Assembly (NCBI GenBank): GCA_902806565.1
Contig: CADCXA010000066.1
Coordinates: 1,364,001 to 1,428,000 of the forward strand
Direction: 5' to 3'
Origin: Hypoxylon rubiginosum
Lineage: Eukaryota; Ascomycota; Sordariomycetes; Xylariales; Hypoxylaceae
DNA length: 64,000 nucleotides
A program made the translations under genes and the position numbers. The notes under the pieces were generated by a model. The model saw only the letters and a program-made list of their open reading frames with translations. It was not told the DNA's origin and made no database searches. This document shows, piece by piece, positions 47,603 through 60,700 of the stretch; the stretch's first letter is position 1, and every line of letters begins with the position of its first letter.

Positions 47603-48930
47603 TTAGGTATCCGGAGGAAAGGAAATGCCGGTGCCATCGCAAACGCTGCCTTTATCGAACCACTGTACGGTAGGTAGCAGCTCACTTGCTACCCATCTCG
47701 CTGTCGTGGTGTGTGTAGAGCCTTCTCCAAATGGCTTGTCAGTCTTGTCTTTCCTCATGCTTCTCTCCGGTCTCGGACGATCGGGTGGCGCGTTCGAACC
47801 GTCCAGGTCATCGGCGACGCCACCGTCTGTATCGATACCCGCTGGCTTGGCACCTCGATGGAAGCTAGTTCTGCCGTCCGCCAACGCCTGGAAGACAACT
47901 AGCTGATCCTGAAGATACTCGTCGACGACCCCGCGAACCGAGATCTCTTCGAAAAGGTCTTTGCAGACCTTCCGCGAAATCTCGGAACTCAGGGTCTCGG
48001 GGCCCTTATTCTTCCGGGACTTATCGTACAGATAATCCCGACCCCATCGCAGGCCCGTTTCGGAGTGTGCCACCAACAGTGTGTACATCCGAGTCTCATG
48101 GCCGCTGTCTTCAAAGACTAAGAAATTGACATCCACCCCAGGTAACAGTCGGCCTAAGTCGCTCACAAGCGCGCGTTCAAGATGCTCTTTGAGAGCGTGG
48201 GGCACTAGCATACTCACGTCGATCTGCTTGAGTTTGAAGTCTTCAGTAGTGATGGGCCTGTCCCACGGCTGCTGAAGCTTCAAGGACTGTCCCGGCGGAA
48301 GAGGGTGGATCCTTAGCCAGACAGACCCCTGCTTAACGGGACCCATCGTCCAAGACCGCTTCTTCAGCTGTCTTTCGACATGGATGCCGAACTTGTCCTG
48401 CAGAGTTGGTAACAGGACTTGATCCAGATATTCATACGATAGCGAGAACGAGCAATTCGTGCCGCCGTTGATTTCCAGCTCTATAGGGTCTCCGTTCTCG
48501 TTCCCCGCAAATAGGAGGTAGGGGAGCACGGCCTGAAAGATGAGCATGGTGCTCGAGGCACTACTCCCCGCCGTAATGTTGAACTTCCGCTGCTGGAGAG
48601 CCGTGGGAGGCAAGGACGGTCGGAACTCGAACGTATGACTGCCCACGGCCATCCCGTCAACTTCTGCCCCCGTATTTTCTACCAACCATTGGATTGCAGC
48701 TACGTGCTGAGCTTTGAGACCTATACGAGAGGCGGTTAGATGATGTGCACACAGTAAGGCATTGAAGTAAGAAGCTGACCGCCGCCTCGTTTGCCTTCTC
48801 GATTTGCTCTCACGTGGTATATGCGAATGGGTTGTGATCTGACTGCAGCGAGGGCGCAGGCGATTCTGACGAGCTGACCGCCGCCTTCGCCGGTCCTGCC
48901 GTCCAGCTGTAAAGGCTTTTTCAGCTTCAT
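47603..48930 (-). CDS. RTCA: RNA 3'-terminal phosphate cyclase (RtcA family)
   Basis: Two exons, complement of 47603-48720 and 48780-48930, give 422 residues. The 59-bp intron (GTCAGC..TAG) restores G-K-R-G-G-G-L-K-A-Q-H-V-A-A-I. Family landmarks are the N-terminal L-D-G-R-T-G-E-G-G-G-Q-L-V-R, G-K-R-G-G-G-L, E-I-N-G-G-T-N-C, and a C-terminal T-H-T-T-T-A-R-W block, whose His is expected to carry the adenylyl group. The enzyme uses ATP to turn RNA 3'-phosphates into 2',3'-cyclic phosphates, and acts in RNA repair or processing. A Ser/Asp/Arg-rich insertion (about residues 340-385: D-G-G-V-A-D-D-L-D-G-S through P-F-G-E-G) precedes the His block and is longer than in bacterial enzymes. The start fits the family's short N-terminus. 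Confidence 0.94.
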
Positions 48931-50752
48931 TTTGCTACCGATCTCTGTGTGACTGGGAAAAGAGGTGAAAATTAAAGAAGAAAAAAAATAAGCTGTTGTA
49001 CCTCGCAGAACTTGAGCACTGTCTTGTCTTAAGATATTTTTATGTGTGATTGCACCCTACACCCTGTGTTCAAGGCAAGCTGCAGATGAGTCATTCGGTC
49101 AGGTTGCTCGACCATGACGGATTATGTAATCCATGGTTACCCAGATGTTTCGGCTTTCTTTTCGTGATAAAATTTGAAGGACACGAGAATCCGTGGATGT
49201 TTGAAGTTTTACCTGGGGAGGAGTGAGTGATATGAGTGATAATGCACCTATTTCCTGGCATTCTTCACCTTTCACCTGATAATCTTCACATGTTTGAGGT
49301 TACCTGGTAACTGAGAGAGATCCCTGGATAGCGTCTATTAGCCTGTAGTTTGGTATAATACAGGGAATTTTAGCGCTCTGGCACCCGCTGTAAAATATAA
49401 GCCACACTCACTATAGGTGGCCATTCAATTGCTTCAACCTGGTGTTGAAATGTTACACAGTCGTTGTCACGTCCAGCACGTCTCCGTCATGCATTACGTA
49501 ATAAGCGAGACCACCTAGAAGATAGGTATTTTATCACCATCGATACGCTTTCTCAGAGTTCTCAGTAAATTCTAAGTAAAAAAAAGCCGTCTTGTAACAA
49601 ACACTCTTCACAGCTTGCAAATAGGCAGGTTAAGACGCTGTCGACTCTTACCTACCTAGGTAGATAGGTAGATGGACCCCGAAAGGATTCTACCTATCAG
49701 TCCTATCAGTCGCCCGCCTTAGTGTCGCAGAGGGGTCGAGGGACAAATACCAAAGGGGGGGAATCCATCTCAGGCCTATACCAGCAGATATCACGCTCTT
49801 AACGGCGTACGGGAGAGTTTGCGGAACCCGTCCCGGATGTCTATTTCTGATCCATTTCTTACGCAACATGTGTCCCTAGGAAGCTTTTTCTAGCGAATGC
49901 CCCATTTATGTCCTGGTGGAGGAGAAGGGCTTGCTGCACCGAGCTTATATCCGATTGAACAATCAGGGAAATGCCAGAGTACTGATAGGGGTCGAATCTG
50001 CCCCCTCCCTGGTATATCTGGCTATACCTATCTCAGAGGATTGACATTGACCTCTAAACTCTAGGACTCCTTATGACATCAACTGGCTGATGCTCCTTCT
50101 AGAAACCTGGTTGAGACCGCCTCCCCGGATTCCTTGCCATGATCACAATGCTTCTTTCCCCATGCTGCGAGCCATGGATCCCCATTCATCAGGGAGCTCG
50201 CCTACCATCACGTCGGTCCTAGCTCTCGGCCAGAACACCAATGGACCTCATCGTATCCCCAGTCTGCCAGTTCAATGCTGCTCTTGACGGTCGCTGCTCT
50301 ATTTGCATAGGTAGATAGAGCTACGGGACCCTGCTATCTCTGGATGAAGATCGACATGTTTTCGAAGATGCGTAAGCTTGGTTCATCAGCCGGGCGCTAC
50401 CGGTAGCCAATTGGCTCGCACCGCGAAATTGAAAGTTGATTGGCAAGATAGAGAGGCATGTGATGCGCCATCACAAAATCTTGGTGGTTCATTCCGCCCA
50501 TACACGGGCATTTGCCTATACATGGCTGTCATAGGAAACAAGTTTATGTTGATGCCCAATGTCGGTTTCGTCTACTTCTGACGGCGTAGTCTCAGTTGGC
50601 GATTGCCTTGGGCCAGTGTCGCTACTTGCTGCTTGCTAACCGCTCTGCAGTCAACAGAATCTATTTACGACATGGTACATGCTATGATATGATACTCGGT
50701 CATCGGCTTCGGAGTAAACGGCCCTTGAGCCGAAGCCGCGGTACGAGCCAAC
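48931..50752. other. 1.8-kb spacer upstream of the RNA cyclase gene
   Basis: The stretch holds the cyclase promoter and otherwise no supportable gene. One exact TACCTAGGTA is at 49653-49662, inside a longer run of TAGGTAGATAGGTAG-like words. Short open frames at 50090-50581 have no family resemblance. Confidence 0.55.
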
Positions 50753-51731
50753 TTAGCCCCTGAACGCCCTGCCCGCTTCGATTTTCGCAAAGATGGTCAG
50801 TGTATGCTGGTAGACTTTCTCCACGACGCCGCTCTCGTGAAGATTGCCGTACTGCTTCTCCTGAGGATATGCGTCGCCATTGCTACCGTCACCCTATAAG
50901 CTCAACTACTGACCTCTCCATTCATCCCCTTCGCGGCCTCGAGGCCGTTGAGACGGTTGATCGCCGTTGTGGTAGGGTCTTAAGCCACCATGGGAAGTTT
51001 CCAGTGGATGCTGCATTGGTAGGCACATTTCCTGGGTAATAGTAGCTCAGGGAAATCTTGCCCGGGTTGCGGCGCGGGACCTCCTCCATGAAGATATATT
51101 CGTCATGCCAACCAGATGTGCAAATGAGGTCAAGAGACCCTGAGTACGCGGATTGCGTAGCGACATATCGTCGAGGACGAGAGCCGACTTTACGCTTGCG
51201 TTGAGCACTGAGATGACATATCCGGCTAGGAAGCAATCGGTCGATGAAACGTCCCTCTAGAGTTTCTACTCTCAAGTTGGTTGGTTATATGCCCCCTTTC
51301 CTTGAATCTCATTCAGACTATAGTCTACACTCCAACATCCACGTACCTTCATGCGATGTGGACAAGGTTCCTTGGCAGCACACCAGGAAGTTGATCTTCG
51401 CCAGCGTACGACTTGCTCCAGCTTCATCCTCCTGGGTTATCTCGGCGCAAATACGAACAACCTCGTTCGGGAGCGACAGATCACCCTTATAGAAGCAAAA
51501 GCTCCCACCAGGACACACGGCCCCACAGTCGGCGATTATCTTGCGCGCAGCGCTCTCGTTTCAGCCGACAATATACACACGAAGTCCGATTCTACAGCTC
51601 GCGAACGTCGCGGCGATGGCGCGTACCGTAAACTCCCCGATACCGGCGGTGCCACCTGCTACGACTGCCACGAACGGCTTTACATCTGCGAGCGCCGCAT
51701 TCGCCGATCGGACTATATCTAGCTTGACCAT
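50753..51731 (-). pseudogene. Short-chain dehydrogenase/reductase pseudogene
   Basis: Read from the ATG at 51731, the frame gives the typical start of a fungal SDR. An NAD(P)-binding glycine motif G-G-T-A-G-I-G-E-F-T-V-R-A-I-A-A-T is followed by G-L-R-V-Y-I-V-G. A TGA at 51561-51563 then replaces the Arg codon expected after I-V-G. The frame resumes (N-E-S-A-A-R-K-I-I, I-N-F-L-V-C-C-Q-G) and is stopped again at 51318-51320. Later family blocks are still readable: R-F-I-D-R-L-L-P-S in the first frame, Y-V-I-S-V and D-M-S-L-R-N-P-R-T-Q-G in a shifted frame (about 51220-51095), N-P-G-K-I-S-L-S-Y-Y-Y-P-G-N-V-P-T back in the first, and E-K-V-Y-Q-H-T-L-T-I-F in the shifted frame to a stop at 50753. 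At least two stops and three frame changes make it non-functional. Confidence 0.85.
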
Positions 51732-54700
51732 CGCGTACTAGGTAGGTATATTGAAGGTAAGTGAATCTTGGGTTGAGGTGTGGTTGGTAAGGCGCCTCTG
51801 TTTCTTACGGTCGTTCTACTCCATCGTCTACTTGGTGTTCGGCAATGCCATATTTAACCACCGATGCCAACCAGCTGCTGGTGAAGTCATTTTATCCCGT
51901 CCCTACTCCGACGGATATAATATTCGGGCTATTCTAGCGTGCACAGATCGCGGCGCAATTCCTCGCCAATATCCACCGGGATAAAAAACCCTACGCGAGA
52001 TATCGATGCCACGATGCCTACATGAGAACTATCGCAATATCAATCGCGAATGGTACTTTGTTTCATAGAACCGGACTCAAAATACATTTCAAGAAACAAC
52101 AGGGGCAATCCAATAACAGACATGGCCGGGACAGGAATTTATGGCCCGTTTAACCTCAATTTTCTTTCCGCTTCCTTTGTTAAGTGTAGTTATTTAAATA
52201 CTTGAATAGAGTCTTAATTCATATTACTATTTGTTTAGGTATATGTCTGACTTTCATTTACCTACAAGCACTAAGACAAGGTTGGTTTACATTTAACACA
52301 TTCCCAAATATTACCAGCGATTAAAGAGCGATATTAATTCAAATAACAGATGTGTGAGTTACTTCAAGTTCCTTGATTAGGTAGGGTTCATTGGTTAAGA
52401 AATAATCCCTTTCATAATAACTACTCGTGTTACCCCCTAATTACCTCAGCGCCCTTCTACAGAAGAAACAGAGCAAAGCCTGCCTAGTTTTCTCTATTAC
52501 TAGGAGTGGTATAACAGGCAGAAGTCTACCGAAATTGAACAAGTTTGCACCAGGCTGTTTACTTAGGCCAGCGTCCCAAAGCGAGTGATGCCTCACCTTT
52601 AGAAAACCTAACACATACATACAATACGAGTTCCTCCGCCTCATAACTACAATGATTAGAGAAGGCTATCGAAACTAGAGCAATGTGTTGCGTATACAGT
52701 ATAGATACATTAAGAAAGAGGCTGTAACACTAGTAGAACTTATTAGTGTAACATATATTGAGTGTTGACGTGTCTTATCAAATGCGTATGCTGCTTTTAG
52801 GAAAATACTAGGTGGGTAGGTGACATTGGTGTTCTAAATAGACTTAGCTCTAGTTGTATTGCTTATGTGCACGTTGTGTCATGTGCCCTTTTAACGACGT
52901 AGCCTTGTCCCTACTAGGTAGTAAGGACAGACACGTCGGTCATTTGCCTTGCAAAAGGCACCGGTCCCTAATTCGTCGCCTTGGTAAGAGAGTGACTATG
53001 AATGAAAATCAACTTTCAATATGACAGCAGTGTTAAGGCAGACTCATAGCCACGCTACTGTCGTATTGATAACGAGGCTGGAATGGGATTGTATTGGTCT
53101 CTGTATACTACAACCCTCAACAGTTAACGGAGCCGAGTACACAAGGCGATATACACCGAGCTTTTGGCCAATGTGTTGTTTTGGATTTATCAGTCCGGGA
53201 TAACCCCCGAATTTATATCTACACTGCCTATCCCGAGCGTAGCAACGGCAACTGCCACTGCATAATTGTTTGTGTTAACGAAATTTTTGCACCGCGGCTC
53301 TGTATCTAGTATTGGGCAAGGTATGCACAGGTGCCCAATCTACCACTACCGTAGCAGTTAGTATTTGTTATCAATTGGTCGAAAACTATGTCTAGTGGTA
53401 CTCGGTAAGATTTCAGCTGATATGATCGATATTAAGTGCTTCCTAACACAGCATATCTTGGGTGGTCGTCGGGGATTTACTTGGGGAAAGTTATCTTATG
53501 GTGGTATCACAGGAACTTTTTTGATTAAGTATTAACAAATCACAGTAGTGATGGTAACCGCCCCTTAATACTCATCCGAAGAGAATATCCGATATGACTG
53601 CGTAGGATCTTTCTATGCTAAGGACGAGGTGACTCCTGAGTGGGGGATCCGCCGCTAATATTAACTTGCCTAACTCCTTCTAGCCTTCTTGACCTGGAAG
53701 ACAATCAAAATGCCTCCTACCGAGCAGATATGGTTATGAACAGCATGTTGAGAGCGGACTAAGACAGGTCAATGGTTAGAGATATTGTCATGAAGCTCTA
53801 ATGTAGAATATTACCGTAGGTACTTTAGGAAGGTAATCTGAAGCGGCAGCACCATATTCACACTTATTAGATAAGATACCCCTACCTACCTCCTAAGATA
53901 TTCCGACCCGTAGTCGCTAGCATGGTAGTATCAGCCCTATCAAGCGTTTGGGAAAAACCAAGGTTGAGATCCACTCATTGGAATTGACATCCTCGCATGA
54001 CAGGTCCGAACTCCACCCTCCATCTTCTCACAACTCGCTACATCCACTTGCATCATCTCCTAAGCTACAAGTATAGCACGACGTCTGATGCCTCTCGTAT
54101 GCAATCCTCGGTCGTGTGTACGTGTGCCCGACGCCCTGGGCTCCCCATCAGCTTGCTAACCCCCTCACGATCTCCCTTGCTTGTTTGGTCTCCACCGAAG
54201 GAGGATCCGCCAATGCTCCTCTTGTCAAGGCCGGAATCGTGGGAGACATCCCGGGCCCTGGTATACCCGCTATTATACTCGAATTGAGGCACAACCCCGC
54301 TCGGTAGGTAGTCTTCGTCGATTGCCTCCTATACTGATGCAGCTGCTGGGGCTGCGCCTTAAAAACAAGGACGAATCGCGTATTGATTTGGCCAAGTCTA
54401 TGGCCGATATTCGGTCTCTGTTTTCGTCGATCAGACATTATATCGTAAGCGCTTCCTGCAAGATGCAAGGTGTGTCCGCGATCGTTCGTTCATTGGGACT
54501 ACTATCCCGTAGGTGCATACGACTAGTTCACCGCCTTGTGAAATTTGTTCCGTCCGCCAGGGAGAGGACCGTGGAACCCAACCCACCTGTCTCGCACGTA
54601 TGCTGCAGCCGGTTTCCAATCGTAGAAACGTCGAATTTGCTACTAGACTGCTAGATCGGCCTAGGCTCCCCTCTTTGCCTTGAACCAAAAGACAGTGTGA

Positions 54701-57700
54701 TCGTTTCAGCGTTGCCCAACGGCCCATGTGAAACCTAGGCAACGATCATGCTTGCAGTAGCAAACATATAGCACGCCCGCCTTGAAAGAGCCCCGGCCCC
54801 GAGCCCCGAGCTCCAAGCTCCAAAGGAGGACGTCTCTGTGCTGTAGTTTCTCAACGTCCGTAGCCATCATGTACTCCACTGTCGACATAGCATGTTGCAC
54901 ACTATCCAACCGGAGATGATCCCGAAGCTAGAAGATACTGCAACCGCCCTCAGCCTTATTGATGTCGTGGCACGAAGTAGTAAGCTGTGGAAGAGGAGAC
55001 GTTGGCATGTTCCGTTGAGTTGGAAGGGCGGCGCCGTCATACACACTGCGCTGGACGTGTGAAGGGAGACTGATCTCCAAATCTATAGTGGTACACATCT
55101 TCGTCAATATCGTATCCAACAACGTTGGGGGTGCCATATCTTGCTATCTCTTCGCTTACCATTTTAGATATTCCTCAATCTGCAATATACCCTCTCTATT
55201 TCTTAGTGTAATAAAATGTGAGGGAATGCCAGCGCTTCTTCAGCAGGTCCCCAGGCCCCAACGTCGTCGCATAATATGATATGGGTCGAGCAAGATTCAG
55301 ACATATCTTGAAGTTTGCAACGGGGGCCGAGAGATGGTTGGGAAGAGAGAAGTAACTAACGAAGGGAAATGTGCATTTCTACATGTACCATATAACCTCA
55401 TTATATCGTAGAGTATGTAGTCACCTGCCATGAATACTACCTAGGTGGCATGATGCATACTACATATCTCTTCACCGGGTAAATAAGAGTATGGGGTAGA
55501 ATAATGATATTCTAGTAGATATACGTATTACAGGTTTTGACGCGCCCTGAAACGTCATTCAAACCTCAGAGTTAATCCGGACCTTGCCGCCCACATCATC
55601 ATATATGCGATACTTTAGTCTAAATCATATGTGAATTTAAGAACAGGGTTCATACCCACCTAAGGTAGGTAGGTAGATACATTATTAATTTCATTGGTGA
55701 TAAAGCGTTGTAACCAAGTATTTTTTCAGCTTTGTTAGCTTCGTTGTGAATTGGCAATGCATAGACCTTACCTTATCGGATATTACTTATGCCCTAGTTG
55801 AAAGCACAAACTGAGATGTGACCAATCATCTACATATGGCTGCAAGCCAAATTCAATATAAGGCGGTTTCAGACATTGCCACTAGAAAAGCATGAAGTAG
55901 TCCATTATATACTATAGATATACTATAGACCACAAGTAAAAGAGCCTCTCACATGGCGGCCCCCTCAGACCTACATTTAATTTGCCACAAGGCAACACGG
56001 GCCAGAGTCTAGAGCGCTGCAGCGTATCTTGGGTATGGAAGCATACTTGCTATCGAGAGATTATGTATGGGTGCCTCGTCTAAAATGAAACGGTGTCGGC
56101 CATGTGGAAGACCTTGGGCTGTAAGACAAGGGAAGGGTGCTTTCAATCTCGTGCAGTTCATGTACGGGACAGCACACCGATGAGTCGCGATTGGGCATGC
56201 CGAGCAGTGGCTTTTTCAGGCGACGGCAGGGCATAACAACATGATAAACAAAGGGCAGGGCTAGAAGGAGAAGTGAGGCCGACGGAGATAAGCTTCGCTG
56301 TCGATCACCCTTTAATATCTGCAAACGACAGAAACGAATCCAATCAACTATCCGGGGAATGTTTCTTCTCAACCCTTGAGCGCAGCAATAATCCTCCACT
56401 TTATGATCAACACCAGGATATTAAACAGCATGATAACCTTAATCCCACTGCCGCCCACCATGTTTCAAGCATGTTATGCATTGATCCTAATTCCTCTTAA
56501 GACCATCTAATGACATGACAACATAAGCATTCCTTCAGTGGCTTATACATATATTCCAGACATTTGAATATAAATATGGTATCAGTTAACTCATACTAAG
56601 AATTGTAGATTACCTGAGTGTTGATTCTGATTGGAAGTACAGACAGTGTATGATCAAAATCTGTGTAACCACAGTATGACATAACCAACATGCTGAAGAG
56701 TTAAAGTAAGGCTCTACGGCTGCTGTCCATACCAGGATACGTGTCATAGAAGGATGACTTATGCCCAAGGAATCCATAGTCTGAAGAGCCAATGGACTCG
56801 GGGCAAAGTGAACTTCAATGCAGGCAGGCAGAAGGATTTCTCATTGTCTTTAGGTACCTAAAGTTACCTACCTAGGTAAGGCCATATCTTCAACGGTAGG
56901 ATCCAATATTAGGCACCATATTCGTGATCGACATGTGTCATGCATATATTTGTCCGTGACGGCCCGGCCCGAAAACGATACGCCTCGCTGAACTTCAGGT
57001 CACACCGGTGAGGTGTATTATTGACTTACTGTGAGCTGCCTTCAACTATTAGATGGAATGCAGAAGGTGGAAGGAGAACTTTTACTAAAGTTAGGCAACT
57101 GTCTGTGTAATGTATAGCCTTGATATCATGATTGTTGGCCTATCTGATGAGTGGTCAGACATCTCGTGCTGGTGGCCCGACCAGACAAGCGGCCTGGTCC
57201 GATCAGCGAAAAACATCTCTAAACTACGTGGATAGGTATCTAGGCAGAAGCAACAAGTTATAATGATTGGATCTCTATTGAAAATCGCATTCTATAGTTA
57301 TGAGTACCATTGTTACATCGGATGGAAAGGGGGGCTGGGCGTGATAGGTTTGACTTGTGAGGCATCTGGATATTGCTTGATATACCGCTTCGATGGCAAA
57401 TAGTAATGATGCAGATCTTGAATTAAAATGCCACATGTTCTTGGTCAAGCTCCTGAGATGAGTCAAGAACAATGATGATGACGGTACTGTTTACGTCCGG
57501 CTATCTGCCTAGACACACAATATATCTATGGCACAGCGATGCGTGACTATGGCGCACAGGACGTCTGAAGTACCTCAGAAGGAGACAAAGCCACATGGGA
57601 GTCAAGAATAAAGCTACCTACATGCCAAAATTCATATTCACCTAGTACCTATGTTTGGTAACTCTATTTGGTTGACTCTGTCCAATATGAATGACTGGCA

Positions 57701-60700
57701 TCTTGAACCTCACACTGGCCACAGCCTCATTTCAAAGATTTGACCGTTTGACCGCAATTATATCTGTACCCACTCCCGACAGTACAACCTAGTGATCTAC
57801 CGTACTTATGAGTCTATGAAGCTGCCGCCTCGATTGGGTAGCCAGGCAGATCAGATATGACTATCGGATGCAGCCGCCCTAGCCTTCCCGCCAGCGGGGA
57901 CTGGCGGAGCATCTCCGTCTGGAAAATGCTCCTGCCCGTCGGGTATTTTAGAGCTAATGCCTCGTTCCAATAATACGGTCTGGACACCGCTCGGGCATTT
58001 AAGTCGAGGCTTTCCGCACGTGGCTGCCTATGGAACCTGGTTTGCGTAGACGGTGACGCCTGTCTTCACCGACAAACAGACAACCCTTTATTTCGCCCGA
58101 CGTATTTCCTTCGCCTCAAGAGTACGACGCTAGCTCCGGGAATAGACCTGGAATGGCGTTGCCTGGTCTAAGCCTCTGGTAATCTCTCTGTCTCCTCGGC
58201 CAAAGTTAGTCATCATAGACTGCCCCTAGACACCGACGTCGATTTGATCCTATCTGAGTCATTCATTGGAGGCCAGGGGTCCGACAAACGTGACATTTGC
58301 CTGACGCGGGTGCCCGTGATATCCACAGCAACCGTAGTTATTGGGTATTATCGCAGGCTGTGCCGATGAGATCCTGAAAGATCTACGCAGGCTTCCCTTT
58401 ATCCTCGGCGCCTGCTTTGCGACACCTTCCACATGTGTTAATGCATAATATAGCGTGATCTAATCTGTGACCGAGGGTAGTGGATACCTAGGTTAGTACA
58501 TCTCACCGCTCAAAATCCTCCCAAGATACAAGAGTCGACGACTGTCAGAACCGGTTGCTGTTGCCTTCTTTAGTAGGTACATAGTGAGTAAGTGAGCGGT
58601 GAATAGAAGCCGAATAAGTACCTAGGCAGACCTATTAGACCGAGTCCTGTGAGGTTAGAGTCAATGATAGCATCATCACTGAAGGAAAAGGGGGCAAGCG
58701 CAGAAAATTTTCGAGAAAATCTGGCCACCCTTGCCACACCTATTGCTTGAGACGGTGGATATATTCTTGATTATTATCTCAACGTAGCATGGTGGCGGCT
58801 TGTCTTTGTTCTTAGGAGAAGCAAGTCCGAAGCTGACGCCTGGAATATTAATGTCGTGCCATCCTCGAGGAGTCGGATGCGGTTATAGATATCGTTCTTT
58901 CAGCTTGAAAATCGAACACTTCCGAAGGTTGTCACGTCTTGATAGGCTATGAGCTGATTACTGACGAGAATCAAAAGGGGCGCGTGACTTGTTTAAAGGA
59001 GAAAAAATTTTCAGCATCGGCACGGCCTCCGAGTTCAATTCTTGTCTCAGCTTATATAAATCAACATTGGCTGATGATCGAGATATGTCTTTGGTGGCTA
59101 ATATCGGCAAGAGCGCACCAATGACTGGAACTCCTCGGGCTTCGGCTAAGCCCGAAGACGGCCGGTAGATGTAAAGCCGACAATTGAAGGGCTCCCAGCT
59201 ATTGCCACGGAGATGTAATAAATTCGCCCTGTCGACTAATTGTCTTAGATGACACCGACAGGCAGCACTAAATATATCTCAGTGAAGAGAATGAGTATGA
59301 TCTTGTGGGCTAGGTGGCTTGAAGTATTGACTCACCAAATGCGCCGCTGCTTCTCGCAGTTTCTCATTGCTTCCAGTCGCTTCCAGTCGCTTCTCGTAGA
59401 CGGTCATCCGAGCAGGGATATAAGTTTGATAAAACCTGCATACATTGCTCGCCTCCTAGGTAACTTGCGCAATCGAAGCGTGGCCGAATGCTGTCCAAGC
59501 AGGCTGCACCCAAGGCTGTAGAGAGTTGTCGGAAGAAGGAGGTAAGGGGAGGACGTCTCTCGGTGACGATGTCACTCTAATCATTTAGCTATGTCTACAC
59601 TCAAGGCTTAGAACTGCATATTCTAGCAGCCAACAGCCATGACGGTGTGTTTCCTTGCTTCTTTAGCAAAGGACGGGGTTTGGTCATGTTTGTTTTCTCG
59701 GTATCTTACTCTAGGACTCAGGATGGGGTCCAGACCTAGCAAGTAGGCGATGTGCATTTGGGCCAGACATAGCGTAAAGTATCGGCATGTCGTGGTAGTT
59801 GAAGATGTTCGAAGTCTTATGGGTGTTGAGGCTCGTGGCCCCCAAGAAGACCCGCATCCCACCCCCGGAGCCTCAAATATAATGCAGAGAGGACCCACTA
59901 CTACTGCTAACCCGTGTTTGGTCAGGCAGAGTCCTACAAAGAGGTGATACCGTCAGATCTAGTCGTGTTGATGAGATGCCATGCTTAGCCGGTCCTCTAT
60001 TTATTGCTCATCCCCCGCTTTGAATCGCCCTACCGGATAGTCATTATATACACATCCCCACGTCCTTCAAGATAAAGATGTGTTCGTGACCGGCTAGTCC
60101 CTGACATCTTATGGCAGCCTACCTATGTCTTCCCTTTCGGTGTGACCCATTGTGAGGTATACATGATATTCCCTTCCGAATGGACGCACGCTATTAAATA
60201 ATTGAGTCTCGGTACATAGGAATATACTCATTATCTCTGCTCGAGAGCCTACCTAGGTCCTTCCTACTACTAGACCGAGGGCTACGTAGTCACGATCTCA
60301 ATCACATGAGGTATCGAGTCTATCGAATCCAGGCTACAGTACGTGCGACTTGCCTAATCTACATGTCTCGGGCAGTCCTCTGCAGCAAGAGACCTTCTCG
60401 AGATCGCAGGCTACGGCGTTCAACAGCTTACAATTGCGCAGTCCGCGGACATGACCCCTGATGTATCCTTGCAAGCTCTTATCACTGAACATGTTGACAG
60501 TGTAAATGCTCACATTCTATTATATCTCATTGGTTTACTTGGGACGTTCGTCGTTCGTTGCGAGTTGCAAGTTGCAAGTTGGAAATTGCTCGTTGCTTAT
60601 CGGTTTTCGCTCGTCGCTCTTTGGAATATTGGGGTGGATGTGTTGTAGGGTAAATTGTAAGGTTCAATTATTGACTTCGATGCGTTAGCGGCGGGATCGT

